Shown here one piece after another: positions 1 through 8,009 of a stretch of DNA of 64,000 nucleotides. Position numbers and translations under genes: made by a program. The stretch spans positions 1,901,001 to 1,965,000 of the forward strand of contig NZ_CP095855.1 of NCBI RefSeq assembly GCF_023100805.1, in the 5' to 3' direction. Positions within the stretch are counted from its first letter, which is position 1. The number at the start of each line of letters is the position of its first letter. The stretch comes from Chitinophaga filiformis (GTDB lineage Bacteria; Bacteroidota; Bacteroidia; Chitinophagales; Chitinophagaceae). A model generated the notes under the pieces. The model was not told the DNA's origin. It ran no database searches and worked only from the letters and a program-made list of their open reading frames with translations.

Positions 1-494
1 ACAATTAAGGCAATGGCCAGCCTTTCCTTTACAGAGCGGTGTGCAAATACAGAAATACTGTTGGTCAGTACAGTGAATTCGTGGCTGAGTGCTTTCAGTA
101 ATCTGCGGGGTAATACAATGGATCTTTCCAGCACAGCTGTAAAATCTTCCTTGGGAATAAATGAAATAACGCTTTCTTCTAATGTAGCGGCAGAGTCAGG
201 GTAATATTCCTCCGCCAGAATTGCATGGTATCCGATCAGTTCCCCGGTATTGGCCACATATATGATCTGCTCCCTGCCGGTCTGGTCCACCTGGTACTTC
301 TTCACCTTTCCCTTTTTGATAAAGAAAATGCCGGAAGCCACAGCTCCCTCCCTGAAGATGACCTCCCCCTTGCCATATCGCTGTTCCTGCATATGTGAAA
401 AGAGATCAGTATGCTCATCCTCCGGCAGATTGTTCAATATGGAGTGCGATTTGAAATTCCATTTATCGATGGGAAAGAGACCTGCTAAACTCAT
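1..494 (-). CDS. Crp/Fnr family transcriptional regulator, paralog A (truncated by window edge)
   Basis: Read on the minus strand from an ATG at 494, an open frame runs off the left end of the window (about 164 residues visible). It begins MSLAGLFPIDKWNFK and aligns without gaps to the regulator at 1787-2494 (for example FPIDKW, KGKVKKY, EQIIY, LIGYHAIL, FIPKEDF, LSHEF are shared). The visible part is the cyclic-nucleotide-binding-like beta-roll and the start of the long dimerisation helix; the helix-turn-helix lies outside the window. Its divergent neighbour is the GcvH-like/methyltransferase pair. The effector is not known. No other reading frame here has comparable support. Confidence 0.9.
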   Translation of the reverse strand, partial: MSLAGLFPIDKWNFKSHSILNNLPEDEHTDLFSHMQEQRYGKGEVIFREGAVASGIFFIKKGKVKKYQVDQTGREQIIYVANTGELIGYHAILAEEYYPDSAATLEESVISFIPKEDFTAVLERSIVLPRRLLKALSHEFTVLTNSISVFAHRSVKERLAIALI

Positions 495-576
495 AGAAGT
501 AAACCTATGTGGTGAAAAGTGATCTTTTACAGTTTTTTAATTGAAAAGTATCAGTGCATTCGAATACTATCAAAGG

Positions 577-584
577 TACCTTCG
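577..584 (+). promoter_or_regulatory. possible -7 promoter element (TACCTTCG)
   Basis: One mismatch from the Bacteroidetes TAnnTTTG box, 4 bases before the ATG at 589. This supports 589 rather than the in-frame TTG at 541 as the start of the GcvH-like gene and suggests an almost leaderless mRNA. A clear -33 TTTG is not seen at standard spacing. Confidence 0.35.
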
Positions 585-588
585 CAAT

Positions 589-993
589 ATGAAAATATCA
601 ACTGTTTCTCGCCCGAGAATTAATTTCACCAGCAATCATGAGTGGATTGATTTTAATGGTACTGTTGGCTTCGTAGGTATTTCAGCCCATCGATTAAAAG
701 GAATTAAGAATATAGTTAATGTAAAATGGCATAATCCTAAGGGTACGGTTGAGAAAGGCGCTGTTATCGCTGAAATTCACACAACAGAACAGGTGATCCC
801 GGTATGTGCTCCGCTTAGTTGTAAATATCTTGGACGAAATCAGAAGTTGTCCGGTGATCTGAACCTTATATTGGAAAGTCCACAGGACAATGGGTGGTTA
901 TTCTTCGTAACTCCGGTAAAGATCTATAACCAGGAGCCGCTGCTTTCACCTGAACATTATCAGAAACTGATACGCACCAAAGTTGCCAATTGA
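589..993 (+). CDS. GcvH-like lipoyl-domain protein without the lipoyl lysine
   Basis: About 134 residues. The protein follows the glycine cleavage H protein pattern: an NHEWI start of the first strand, a VGFVGIS strand, VEKGAVIAEI before the hairpin, APLS after it, NGWLF, and a C-terminal helix ending in HYQKLI. In GcvH the hairpin carries the lipoylated lysine in an ESVKA-type motif; here the aligned stretch is HTTEQV, with Glu at the lysine position, so it should not be lipoylated. The ATG at 589 is preferred; an in-frame TTG at 541 would add 16 residues. Only 6 bases separate it from the methyltransferase downstream, so the two are likely cotranscribed. The role is unknown; a carrier function in glycine cleavage is unlikely. 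Confidence 0.8.
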   Translation: MKISTVSRPRINFTSNHEWIDFNGTVGFVGISAHRLKGIKNIVNVKWHNPKGTVEKGAVIAEIHTTEQVIPVCAPLSCKYLGRNQKLSGDLNLILESPQDNGWLFFVTPVKIYNQEPLLSPEHYQKLIRTKVAN

Positions 994-999
994 TCAGAT

Positions 1000-1593
1000 A
1001 TGGGAAACGTAATAACGAGACCGACATGGTTCCTGGCGGATGCCTCATTTGACTGGTTATATCCCGAAAGGATCCAGCGGATGTCGGGAAGGCATTGGAC
1101 CCCACTCAGCATCGCCAGGAAAGCTGCCGCCTTTCTGGCAGAAGAAGGGAAGAAGGTACTCGATATTGGAAGTGGTGTAGGCAAATTTACCCTTATTGGC
1201 GCCCATTATAATCCCCGGACCTTTTTCTATGGCGTAGAACAGAGAAGCGAACTACATCATTATGCACTGGCCGCTCAGGAGTATACAAGGACTGAGAATG
1301 CAGCATTTTTTAACCTGAACTTCACACAGGTGAACCTTGCTGCCTATGATCATTTTTATTTTTACAATGCGTTTTTTGAGAATCTGGACGTCAATGACCG
1401 GATAGATCACAATATTGAATATTCCGACAGTTTGTACCAGTATTATACCCGGTACCTATTCAGGGAGCTCAACAAGAAGCCTGCCGGAACCAGGCTGGTG
1501 ACCTTTCACAGCCTGGAAGATGAAATACCGCCAGGCTATGAGCTGAAGGAGGCTTCTGCAGATTTCATGTTGAAAATGTGGGTGAAAAGGTAG
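1000..1593 (+). CDS. class I SAM-dependent methyltransferase-like protein, copy A
   Basis: 197 residues. Motif I of Rossmann-fold methyltransferases is seen as VLDIGSGVGKF at residues 53-63, followed by an acidic motif II region (GVEQ). Conserved blocks FDWLYP, HWTP, FYFYNAFFENL and the C-terminal FHSLEDEIPPGYEL recur in the minus-strand paralog at 2510-3115. The substrate is unknown. It follows the GcvH-like gene by 6 bases. The pairing of this family with Crp/Fnr genes is repeated within the first 3 kb, suggesting a joint role, but no reaction can be assigned. Confidence 0.85.
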   Translation: MGNVITRPTWFLADASFDWLYPERIQRMSGRHWTPLSIARKAAAFLAEEGKKVLDIGSGVGKFTLIGAHYNPRTFFYGVEQRSELHHYALAAQEYTRTENAAFFNLNFTQVNLAAYDHFYFYNAFFENLDVNDRIDHNIEYSDSLYQYYTRYLFRELNKKPAGTRLVTFHSLEDEIPPGYELKEASADFMLKMWVKR

Positions 1594-1712
1594 GCATCAA
1601 AAACCAGTCATCATACCTGCTTCGATGAGTTTATACATAGTCGAAAGTTAGACAAGGCAGATATGGCGCTGTGGATAACGCAACGCTATCTCTAACTTGA
1701 ACAATAGGAAAG

Positions 1713-1735
1713 AGGGGACACTTCTGTGTTCCCTT
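1713..1735 (+). terminator. weak hairpin after methyltransferase A
   Basis: AGGGGACAC and GTGTTCCCTT flank a TTCT loop, followed by an A/T-rich stretch with no strong T run. It may end the GcvH-like/methyltransferase transcript before the Crp/Fnr gene at 1787. Confidence 0.35.
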
Positions 1736-1786
1736 AGCTATTTATCCCTTCCATACCGTTGCTTTTAAAATAGTAACTTGTGCCCT

Positions 1787-2494
1787 ATGAGTATCCGGGA
1801 TAAGTTTCCAATTGACAAATGGGATTTTAAAAGTGAGTCCGTCCTGGCTGACCTGCCACCGGCTGTCTATGAGATGCTGACAGCACACATGAGTGAGCGG
1901 GTTTACAAGAAAAACGAACTGCTGTTCAGGGAAGGGACCTATCCTTCCGGTATATATTATATCATTAAAGGCAAGGTCAAAAAATACAAGGTAGATAAAG
2001 AAGGCAAGGAACAGATCATTTATATCGCCGATACAGGGCAGCTGATCGGTTACCATGCTATCTTGTCAGAGGAAAGGTACCCCGACTCTGCTACTGTGAT
2101 AGAAGAAAGCACCATCGTATTTATCCCTAAAGAAGATTTCCTGAACACCATAGACCGTTCTCCCTTGCTTAGCAACAGGCTGCTTAAAACCCTGAGCCAC
2201 GAATTTGCGGTGCTGGCAAACAGCCTTACCATGTTTGCCCGCAAAACGGTACGTGAACGGCTTGCCCTGCAGTTGATCGTTATCCGCGAGAAGTATAAAG
2301 CAAATGTCGTGGAAGGGATGCCCGTAGAAATAAATATCAGCCGTGAAGACCTGGCCAGCCTGGTAGGTACTGCACGGGAGAATGTGGTAAGGGTATTGAC
2401 CGAGTTTAAAGAAAATAATATACTGGAAACAAAAGGCAGAAAGATCATCATCAGGGACGTCAATCAGCTGATCGCAATAGCGAATTATAAATAG
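1787..2494 (+). CDS. Crp/Fnr family transcriptional regulator, paralog B
   Basis: 235 residues. Residues about 25-115 form a cNMP-binding-like beta-roll and residues 185-208 (SREDLASLVGTARENVVRVL) a winged helix-turn-helix of the Crp/Fnr type. No Fnr-like N-terminal cysteine cluster is present, so an iron-sulfur oxygen sensor is unlikely. The ATG at 1787 is chosen because it aligns exactly with the start of paralog A; an in-frame TTG at 1778 would add only three residues. A TAACTTGT element at 1774-1781 resembles the -7 box. The gene converges on methyltransferase B with 15 bases between stops. The effector and targets are unknown. Confidence 0.93.
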   Translation: MSIRDKFPIDKWDFKSESVLADLPPAVYEMLTAHMSERVYKKNELLFREGTYPSGIYYIIKGKVKKYKVDKEGKEQIIYIADTGQLIGYHAILSEERYPDSATVIEESTIVFIPKEDFLNTIDRSPLLSNRLLKTLSHEFAVLANSLTMFARKTVRERLALQLIVIREKYKANVVEGMPVEINISREDLASLVGTARENVVRVLTEFKENNILETKGRKIIIRDVNQLIAIANYK

Positions 2495-2509
2495 GGCCTT
2501 CCTGCTGTT

Positions 2510-3115
2510 TCAGCGCTTTACCCACATTTTCAGCAGGAAATCGACCGTGGCGTCCACCAGTTGATAACTGGGCGGTATTTCGTCTTCCAGGCTGTGAAAG
2601 GTCACCAGGCGGGTACCGCTTGGCTTACTGTCCAGTCCTTTATACATATACCGGGCATAGTAGTTATACAGGCTGCTGGAATACTCTATCTGCTGATCAA
2701 TTTGTCCATCCTCCACTAAATTCTCGAAAAAGGCATTGTAAAAGTAGAAATGATCAAAGTCTTCAAAATCTATCTGTGTGAAATTGCCGTGGATAAACTC
2801 GACATTTTTTGCCTCCGTTAATTCTTTGGCTGCACGGGCATAATGGTAGAGCTCCTTTCGCTGTTCTATGCCATAAAATGTAGCCTCCGGGAAATGATAC
2901 CCGCCGATAAGGCAAAACTTACCAACACCGCTCCCAATGTCCAGGATCCTTTTTCCATCTCCGGTGGCCAGAAAGCCGGCGGATCTTTTGGCAACCTCCA
3001 TTGGCGTCCAGTGTTGCATAGATAGCTTCTGAATTCTCTGTGGATATAACCAGTCAAATGCGGCATCACTTACGTACCAGGATGATCTCGATGTAATATT
3101 TCTAATGTTTCCCAT
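2510..3115 (-). CDS. class I SAM-dependent methyltransferase-like protein, copy B
   Basis: 201 residues, a clear paralog of the protein at 1000-1593 (shared FDWLYP, HWTP, LDIGSGVGKF at residues 58-67, FYFYNAFFENL, RLVTFHSLEDEIPP, DFLLKMWVKR at the C-terminus). It is transcribed toward Crp/Fnr B. The two copies sit in inverse orientation relative to their nearest Crp/Fnr gene, which looks like an old duplication with rearrangement. The function beyond SAM binding is unknown. Confidence 0.85.
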   Translation of the reverse strand: MGNIRNITSRSSWYVSDAAFDWLYPQRIQKLSMQHWTPMEVAKRSAGFLATGDGKRILDIGSGVGKFCLIGGYHFPEATFYGIEQRKELYHYARAAKELTEAKNVEFIHGNFTQIDFEDFDHFYFYNAFFENLVEDGQIDQQIEYSSSLYNYYARYMYKGLDSKPSGTRLVTFHSLEDEIPPSYQLVDATVDFLLKMWVKR

Positions 3116-3358
3116 GTTGGCGCTTTCACAAATAATAAGTTTTCATCCTGCCTCTGGCAGATGAAACATCATTCGCGTCACAAAGTTAATTTTGGATGAC
3201 TTCGATTGGACTGATACTTTTCAATAAAAAAGTTGCAAAATGTTACTCTTTGGCAGGACATGCCTTCATCAGGAGTAGGTGGACCAGATAGTTCATAAAC
3301 GCTCTAAACAACCCAGGATAGGCTGTTATTACTGCTTTACCGTCGGTCAATAGCTTGT

Positions 3359-3784
3359 TTACTGCTGGTATTCCCTGCGCCTGGAAATAATCATTTCAGC
3401 GAGTACGGGATCTTCAGGCCTTACAAACTGTTCTCCCAGGAAGGTGCTTACTATTTCAATGCCTCCCTGGATATGCCGGTTGAAGTCCTTCAGGTCTTCC
3501 GCAGGTATCCAGAGTTCATCATGGCCAATGCTGCCGACATTCTGCGGGGCATATTTTTCAACAAAAGAGCTATCGACCCTGAACCGGGTAACAATACCGC
3601 AATAGCCGGAGGCTTCATCATGCGTATTCCACTCAAACGCGATCTGTTCCGCATAGGCCTGGTTAAGCACGGGGTAAAAAATAGGCTGCCAGGAAAGTCT
3701 CGGGGGAAAACTTTTAAAATCTGCAGCGGCTATCAGCATGAATTCTTTCAATCCTGTAGGACGATAAAGGGTGATTGTTTCCAT
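3359..3784 (-). CDS. small conserved protein of the family often named ADP-ribosylation/crystallin J1
   Basis: 141 residues, cytoplasmic by appearance (no signal or membrane segment). It contains LYRPTGLKE near the start, FPPRL followed by QPIFYPVLN, EQIAFEWNT, GYCGIVTRF and HDELWIPAEDLKDFNRHI. I recognise these blocks from small proteins that databases label ADP-ribosylation/crystallin J1; that name has no experimental basis I know of and the protein is too short to be an ADP-ribosylglycohydrolase. It stands alone, divergent from the isomerase gene at 3948. Confidence 0.8.
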   Translation of the reverse strand: METITLYRPTGLKEFMLIAAADFKSFPPRLSWQPIFYPVLNQAYAEQIAFEWNTHDEASGYCGIVTRFRVDSSFVEKYAPQNVGSIGHDELWIPAEDLKDFNRHIQGGIEIVSTFLGEQFVRPEDPVLAEMIISRRREYQQ

Positions 3785-3887
3785 TGTGTTGCAAATTACA
3801 TTCTTTGCATTGAATCCGGCAAGCAGTGATGTCTCTTCGCACCGTTAAAATTATCATACTGAGTAGCGACATATTCCTCTTAAACTA

Positions 3888-3895
3888 TATCTTTA
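3888..3895 (+). promoter_or_regulatory. possible -7 promoter element (TATCTTTA)
   Basis: Matches TAnnTTT with A in the last position, 52 bases ahead of the exported isomerase gene. Suggestive only. Confidence 0.3.
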
Positions 3896-3947
3896 TTGCC
3901 GGTAACAGGCATTTGCGCAACCCACTTAAAACAAGAAATAAATTCCA

Positions 3948-4835
3948 ATGACGTCGAGAAGATCATTCCTTAAAACAACTACCCTGGCTTCTGCAGGCCT
4001 GCTGATCAGACCCTCCGGATTATGGAGAGCGCCGATAACCAATATCGGACTGCAACTATATACCGTCAGGGATGCTATGCAGAAAGACCCGGTAGCCGCG
4101 CTGAAGAAAGTATCAAAGCTGGGATTTAATACCGTAGAAGGCGCTACCTATACAGGTACACAGCAATTCTATGGTATGGCCCCTAAAGCATTTGCCCGGC
4201 TGCTGAAACAACAGGGCCTTAAAATGCCCAGCAGCCATTATATACTGGGTGAGCAGAAGATGAGCGGAGCAGACGTGAAAGGCACGGTGTTACACGAATG
4301 GGACAAAGCGGTGGAGGATGCCGCTACCGTAGGCATTAAATACATGGTTTGCGCTTACCTGTTTGAAGAAGAGCGCGGTAACCTCGATCACTATAAACAA
4401 CTGGCTGAATATTTCAACAAGGCTGGTGAGACCTGTAAAAAAGCCGGTATACAGTTCTGCTACCATAACCATGATTTTGAGTTCCAGGAACTAGAGGGCG
4501 GCAGACCTTATGATGTCCTGCTGCAACAGACAGATAAGGACCTGGTAAAAATGGAAATGGACATCTACTGGGTAACAAAAGCAGGCCTGGACCCCATAGC
4601 CCTGATGAAAGAACATAAAGGCCGTTTCCCGCTATGGCATGTGAAGGATATGGATAAGACCCCTGAGCAGAATTTTACGGAAGTGGGCAATGGCTCCATA
4701 AACTTTAAGGAGATCTTCAAACATGCCGGCGATTCAGGGATGAAGTATTTCTTTGTTGAGCAGGATCAATGCCCCGGCGATCCGTTTGTCAGCATCGCTA
4801 AGAGCATTAAATATATCAAAAAGAACCTGGTATAA
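3948..4835 (+). CDS. exported sugar phosphate isomerase/epimerase-like TIM-barrel protein
   Basis: 295 residues. An N-terminal twin-arginine signal (RRSFLKTTTLASAGLL, from residue 4) is followed by a xylose isomerase-like TIM barrel: IGLQLYTVRD opens the first strand, CYHNHDFEF and KMEMDIYWV supply typical metal-site residues (His, Glu, Asp), LWHVKDMD and the C-terminal FVEQDQ complete the site. Proteins of this type in Bacteroidetes act in the periplasm on sugars of unknown identity. It is a single gene with a 12-bp stem hairpin downstream. Confidence 0.92.
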   Translation: MTSRRSFLKTTTLASAGLLIRPSGLWRAPITNIGLQLYTVRDAMQKDPVAALKKVSKLGFNTVEGATYTGTQQFYGMAPKAFARLLKQQGLKMPSSHYILGEQKMSGADVKGTVLHEWDKAVEDAATVGIKYMVCAYLFEEERGNLDHYKQLAEYFNKAGETCKKAGIQFCYHNHDFEFQELEGGRPYDVLLQQTDKDLVKMEMDIYWVTKAGLDPIALMKEHKGRFPLWHVKDMDKTPEQNFTEVGNGSINFKEIFKHAGDSGMKYFFVEQDQCPGDPFVSIAKSIKYIKKNLV

Positions 4836-4864
4836 TCTGCGCCACTATCCGCAGCAGATAAATT

Positions 4865-4921
4865 GCTCATCCTGCCTCGCATGCCCTGCTTTCATAGCCG
4901 GTATGTACAGGCAGGATGAGC
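4865..4921 (+). terminator. hairpin after the isomerase gene
   Basis: GCTCATCCTGCCT at 4865-4877 pairs with AGGCAGGATGAGC at 4909-4921. The stem is perfect but the loop is long (31 bases) and no strong T run follows, so it could be a terminator or another RNA structure. Confidence 0.45.
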
Positions 4922-5009
4922 CGTTTCAATGAGGATACATCCTCATAATCAACAAGAAAAAATTCCATGTTACTAAAAGAATTAGTAAATAGCAGCCAAA
5001 ATAGCTAAG

Positions 5010-6236
5010 ATGAAAGAAAAGGTGTCAGTGACGGATACCGGCATCCAGTCTTCCGGATTGCCGAAAGACTATATGGAGGCAGTTGCCGAGTATATCTGGA
5101 ACGGCTTTGACGCAGCCGCTTCTGTGATCGATATCCATTTCGAATCCAATGAGATTGATACGATCTATAGTTTATCTATTACCGATAACGGTACGGGTAT
5201 TGACTATGACCTGCTGAAGGAAACCTTCGGTCATTTCAATGATTCCATCAAAAAAGCTTCCTTCCAGAAATCTTCCTCCTTTATAAAAGGGAATAAGGGC
5301 CGCGGCCGTTTTTCCTTCTCTGCCTTCAGTGGGAAAGCTTTGTGGCATACCGTGTACAGGGACAGCCAGACGGGCGAGATGATGGAATATGACATCACTA
5401 TCAGCAGGAACTCAAAGGATTTCTACGACCCGGAAGGCAAAAAGAAAACGGTGAAAAAGGCTACCGGTACCACCGTTACCTTTTATGATCTCTTCGAAGT
5501 ATCCGGTTTTTCGTTTCAGTCAGATGAATTCAAAAACTTCCTGGTACGCGAATTTGGCTGGTTCCTGATGCTGAACAGGGAAAAGGAGTATAAGATCAGG
5601 ATCAATGGCGTACCGGTTGAATATGCGCCGTCTATCGCTGAGAGTGATACCGGCGTTCTGCCACTGAAAGATGTCGAAGGCACGGAATTTTATTTCCGGA
5701 TCACCTTTGTAAGATGGACGGAAAGGATAGGGGATAAATTCTTCTTCTATTTCCTGAACTCAAAACAGTCGGAAATGTTTAAAGACCTGACCTCGTTCAA
5801 CAACAACGCCATCGGGTTTTATCACAGCGTCTATGTGGAATCCCGTTACTTCGACGCCTTCAATCCCGGTGATAACGAGCAGTCGCAAAACCTCTTTGAA
5901 AGAACAAAACACCATAGCGTATTTAAAGAGCTGATGGGGCATCTGCATGAACTGGTAAGGTTGAGGCAGAAAGCCTTTGTAGAGGGGGAGGCTGCCGTGA
6001 AACTGATAGACGTCTATGAGCGGAATGGGATATTGCCCAAAACAGGGAACAGGAAAGAGTTGCAGCAGTTCCTGAAAGGGATCTATTCAACGGAGCCCAG
6101 GTTATTCCAGGGCCTGAATAAAGAACAGCAACGTGTGTACGTAGGACTGATCGGTATGCTGCTGCAAACCGGTAAAAAAGAGGAGCTCCTGGCATTGGTA
6201 AGCCAGGGAAGCATGGCCGAAGCAGAAACTAACTGA
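5010..6236 (+). CDS. GHKL/HATPase-domain ATP-binding protein
   Basis: 408 residues with a Bergerat ATP fold: the N box AEYIWNGFDA at residues 26-35, the G1 box DNGTGI at 59-64 and the G2 box GNKGRGRFS at 94-102. This arrangement resembles MutL, Hsp90 and especially prokaryotic MORC-like ATPases rather than histidine kinases; there is no dimerisation/His-phosphotransfer domain. The remainder (residues about 190-400) is not recognised and shows no membrane segment. It converges on the VIT-type transporter gene, overlapping it by 8 bases. The role is unknown; related ATPases are known in DNA repair, chaperone and antiphage contexts. Confidence 0.85.
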   Translation: MKEKVSVTDTGIQSSGLPKDYMEAVAEYIWNGFDAAASVIDIHFESNEIDTIYSLSITDNGTGIDYDLLKETFGHFNDSIKKASFQKSSSFIKGNKGRGRFSFSAFSGKALWHTVYRDSQTGEMMEYDITISRNSKDFYDPEGKKKTVKKATGTTVTFYDLFEVSGFSFQSDEFKNFLVREFGWFLMLNREKEYKIRINGVPVEYAPSIAESDTGVLPLKDVEGTEFYFRITFVRWTERIGDKFFFYFLNSKQSEMFKDLTSFNNNAIGFYHSVYVESRYFDAFNPGDNEQSQNLFERTKHHSVFKELMGHLHELVRLRQKAFVEGEAAVKLIDVYERNGILPKTGNRKELQQFLKGIYSTEPRLFQGLNKEQQRVYVGLIGMLLQTGKKEELLALVSQGSMAEAETN

Positions 6237-6912
6237 TCATTTTTGCGATAATAAATGCAGCCGCTGCAGCAAGAATGCCCGTGAAAGCTACTTTCAGGGT
6301 GCCTTTCAGCAGCGGCTGCCCTGTTACTTTTGATTTGAAGTATCCGAATACGATCAGCGCAAGGATGGTAATACAGCAGGACCAGTAAAATCCCTGCTGA
6401 TTGTTGCTGGTGACCAGGTAAGGGAATAAGGGAATAAATCCTCCCGCCAGGTAAGCCAGTGCAATAGTAATGGCCGATTGATAGGCCCTGTTCTTATCAG
6501 GTTTGTCCAGCCCCAGCTCAAAGCGCATCATGAAATCTACCCATTTATGTTTGTCCTGACTGATCTGTGTGGTGACCTGTTTACTAAGCGATGCATCTAC
6601 GCCCATAGATATAAAGATCTCTTCTACTTCTTTCCGCTCTGTTTCCGGTACCCGCTCTACCTCCTCATATTCACGTCTCAGTTCTGAATCATAATGTTCT
6701 ACCTCTGTCTGGCCGGCCAGGAAACCACCAAGGCCCATAGAGATACAGCCTGCAGCGATCTCAGACACACCCGATACAATGATGAGGTGGTTGGAGTCCA
6801 GTACACCGCTTAGTCCCGCCGTCAGTGCAAAGGGCACGGTCAGTCCGTCAGCCATGCCAATAATGATATCCCTTACTATATTAGAGCTGGTAACATGCGA
6901 TTCCTGGTGCAT
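6229..6912 (-). CDS. VIT1/CCC1-family (ferrous iron/manganese) transporter
   Basis: 227 residues. DIIIGMADGLTVPFALTAGLSG at residues 15-36 is the signature first helix of VIT proteins (D, GxxDG and PF pattern). A cytosolic charged segment with EEVERVPETERKEVEEI follows, then two to three C-terminal helices (AITIALAYLAGGFIPLFPYL, the ILALIVFGYF helix, and the last helix ending AAFIIAKMIS). The family exports Fe2+ or Mn2+ from the cytosol. It begins 23 bases after the membrane-protein gene at 6936-8009 ends, so it may be the last gene of that operon. Confidence 0.92.
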   Translation of the reverse strand: MHQESHVTSSNIVRDIIIGMADGLTVPFALTAGLSGVLDSNHLIIVSGVSEIAAGCISMGLGGFLAGQTEVEHYDSELRREYEEVERVPETERKEVEEIFISMGVDASLSKQVTTQISQDKHKWVDFMMRFELGLDKPDKNRAYQSAITIALAYLAGGFIPLFPYLVTSNNQQGFYWSCCITILALIVFGYFKSKVTGQPLLKGTLKVAFTGILAAAAAFIIAKMIS

Positions 6913-6935
6913 AGGTGATCTTTTCTTTAAAAGTA

Positions 6936-8009
6936 TTAAATTTCATTGCTCCATTTAAATTCTTCTTTCCTGATCTTCCAGATAAACCCATCCAGTACAT
7001 AATGTGTGATCTGCGGTAATGCCAGCAGTGGTACAACCAGGCTGAGTAACTGATGGCTCAGCTCCAGCGACGGAAGGTGGGTAGTACCAAAGATAGTTGC
7101 ATGTTCCTGCCATACGGTCATGTCCCAGAGCCCCTCTTCAATGAATGCAAACAGGAAGATCAGCAGGAGGAAGATGATAATGCCGTACCTGCTGAAGACC
7201 AGTTGCAGGAAGGAATTACTCCTGCGCGGATCTTTATATTGTTTTTGTCCATACAGCCAGATCAACGCCATATAAGGTATACCATGGCTGACCACATTGA
7301 GTAGCGTAAAGGCCATATCGCCGTTAAAATAAACAATACCAAAGTACCAGGACACAAGTGTTCCGGTGATGATGGCTGTTTTTGGAATGTTGATGGTACG
7401 GGTGGTAAAGACCATGTACAATTCCTTGGCAACATATATCGCGACGATCAGGCCGTAGGCTATCGTCATTAGATACTGCAATGTTGCGGAGGGAAAGAAG
7501 ACAAAGTCGTGCTCAATGAACCAGCTGAAATTCCGCGGACCGCTGAAATGCCAGTAGGCCATAGGGTATAATGCTGCCGTGTAGATGGTAATGGTATCGA
7601 TCAGTTTACTGTAGCCGGGTGCATTTTCCTGTCTGCTATATACACGCATGAATCCGTATTGCTGGCGCACAAAGTGAAAAACAGCCACATAAGCCAGTAT
7701 CCGCCAGAATAAGAGGCTGCTCATAGTATAAACCAGCACGCCGGCTATAAAGCTGACCAGGGGGATGATCCAGAGCAGAAAACGTTGTTTGTTTAACGCC
7801 TGCGGATCGAAATAGGTCCTGTACAGGGTACTGTATACATGCGCCACGTCCACCAGCAATACAAGCACCACCCATCCTGCTTCCGGCATCTCTTTGCTGT
7901 TGCGGAAGAGGGAGGGGAAGCAGATGATCACCAGCAGGCTTAAAAAAGGAGGCAGGAGTATGAATATACTGTCAGTCCAGGGTTTGCTTATCCACGGTTG
8001 CTTGTTCAT
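6936..8009 (-). CDS. polytopic membrane protein of unknown function
   Basis: 357 residues with about nine hydrophobic helices, beginning after a short cytosolic head (MNKQPWISKPWTDS). Polar residues inside helices include VDVAHVYSTLYRTYFDP and FHFVRQQYGFMRVYSRQ, where His and Arg residues could form an intramembrane site. I do not recognise the family. Its ATG overlaps the stop of the FAD oxidoreductase gene as ATGA (8006-8009), implying translational coupling and a shared pathway with the polyamine-type genes upstream. Confidence 0.85.
   Translation of the reverse strand: MNKQPWISKPWTDSIFILLPPFLSLLVIICFPSLFRNSKEMPEAGWVVLVLLVDVAHVYSTLYRTYFDPQALNKQRFLLWIIPLVSFIAGVLVYTMSSLLFWRILAYVAVFHFVRQQYGFMRVYSRQENAPGYSKLIDTITIYTAALYPMAYWHFSGPRNFSWFIEHDFVFFPSATLQYLMTIAYGLIVAIYVAKELYMVFTTRTINIPKTAIITGTLVSWYFGIVYFNGDMAFTLLNVVSHGIPYMALIWLYGQKQYKDPRRSNSFLQLVFSRYGIIIFLLLIFLFAFIEEGLWDMTVWQEHATIFGTTHLPSLELSHQLLSLVVPLLALPQITHYVLDGFIWKIRKEEFKWSNEI

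Noticed and set aside
2050..2463. 137-codon minus-strand frame inside the Crp/Fnr B gene
   Set aside because: Shadow of the regulator. A similar shadow exists opposite paralog A at 13-204, which actually helped to reveal that paralog.
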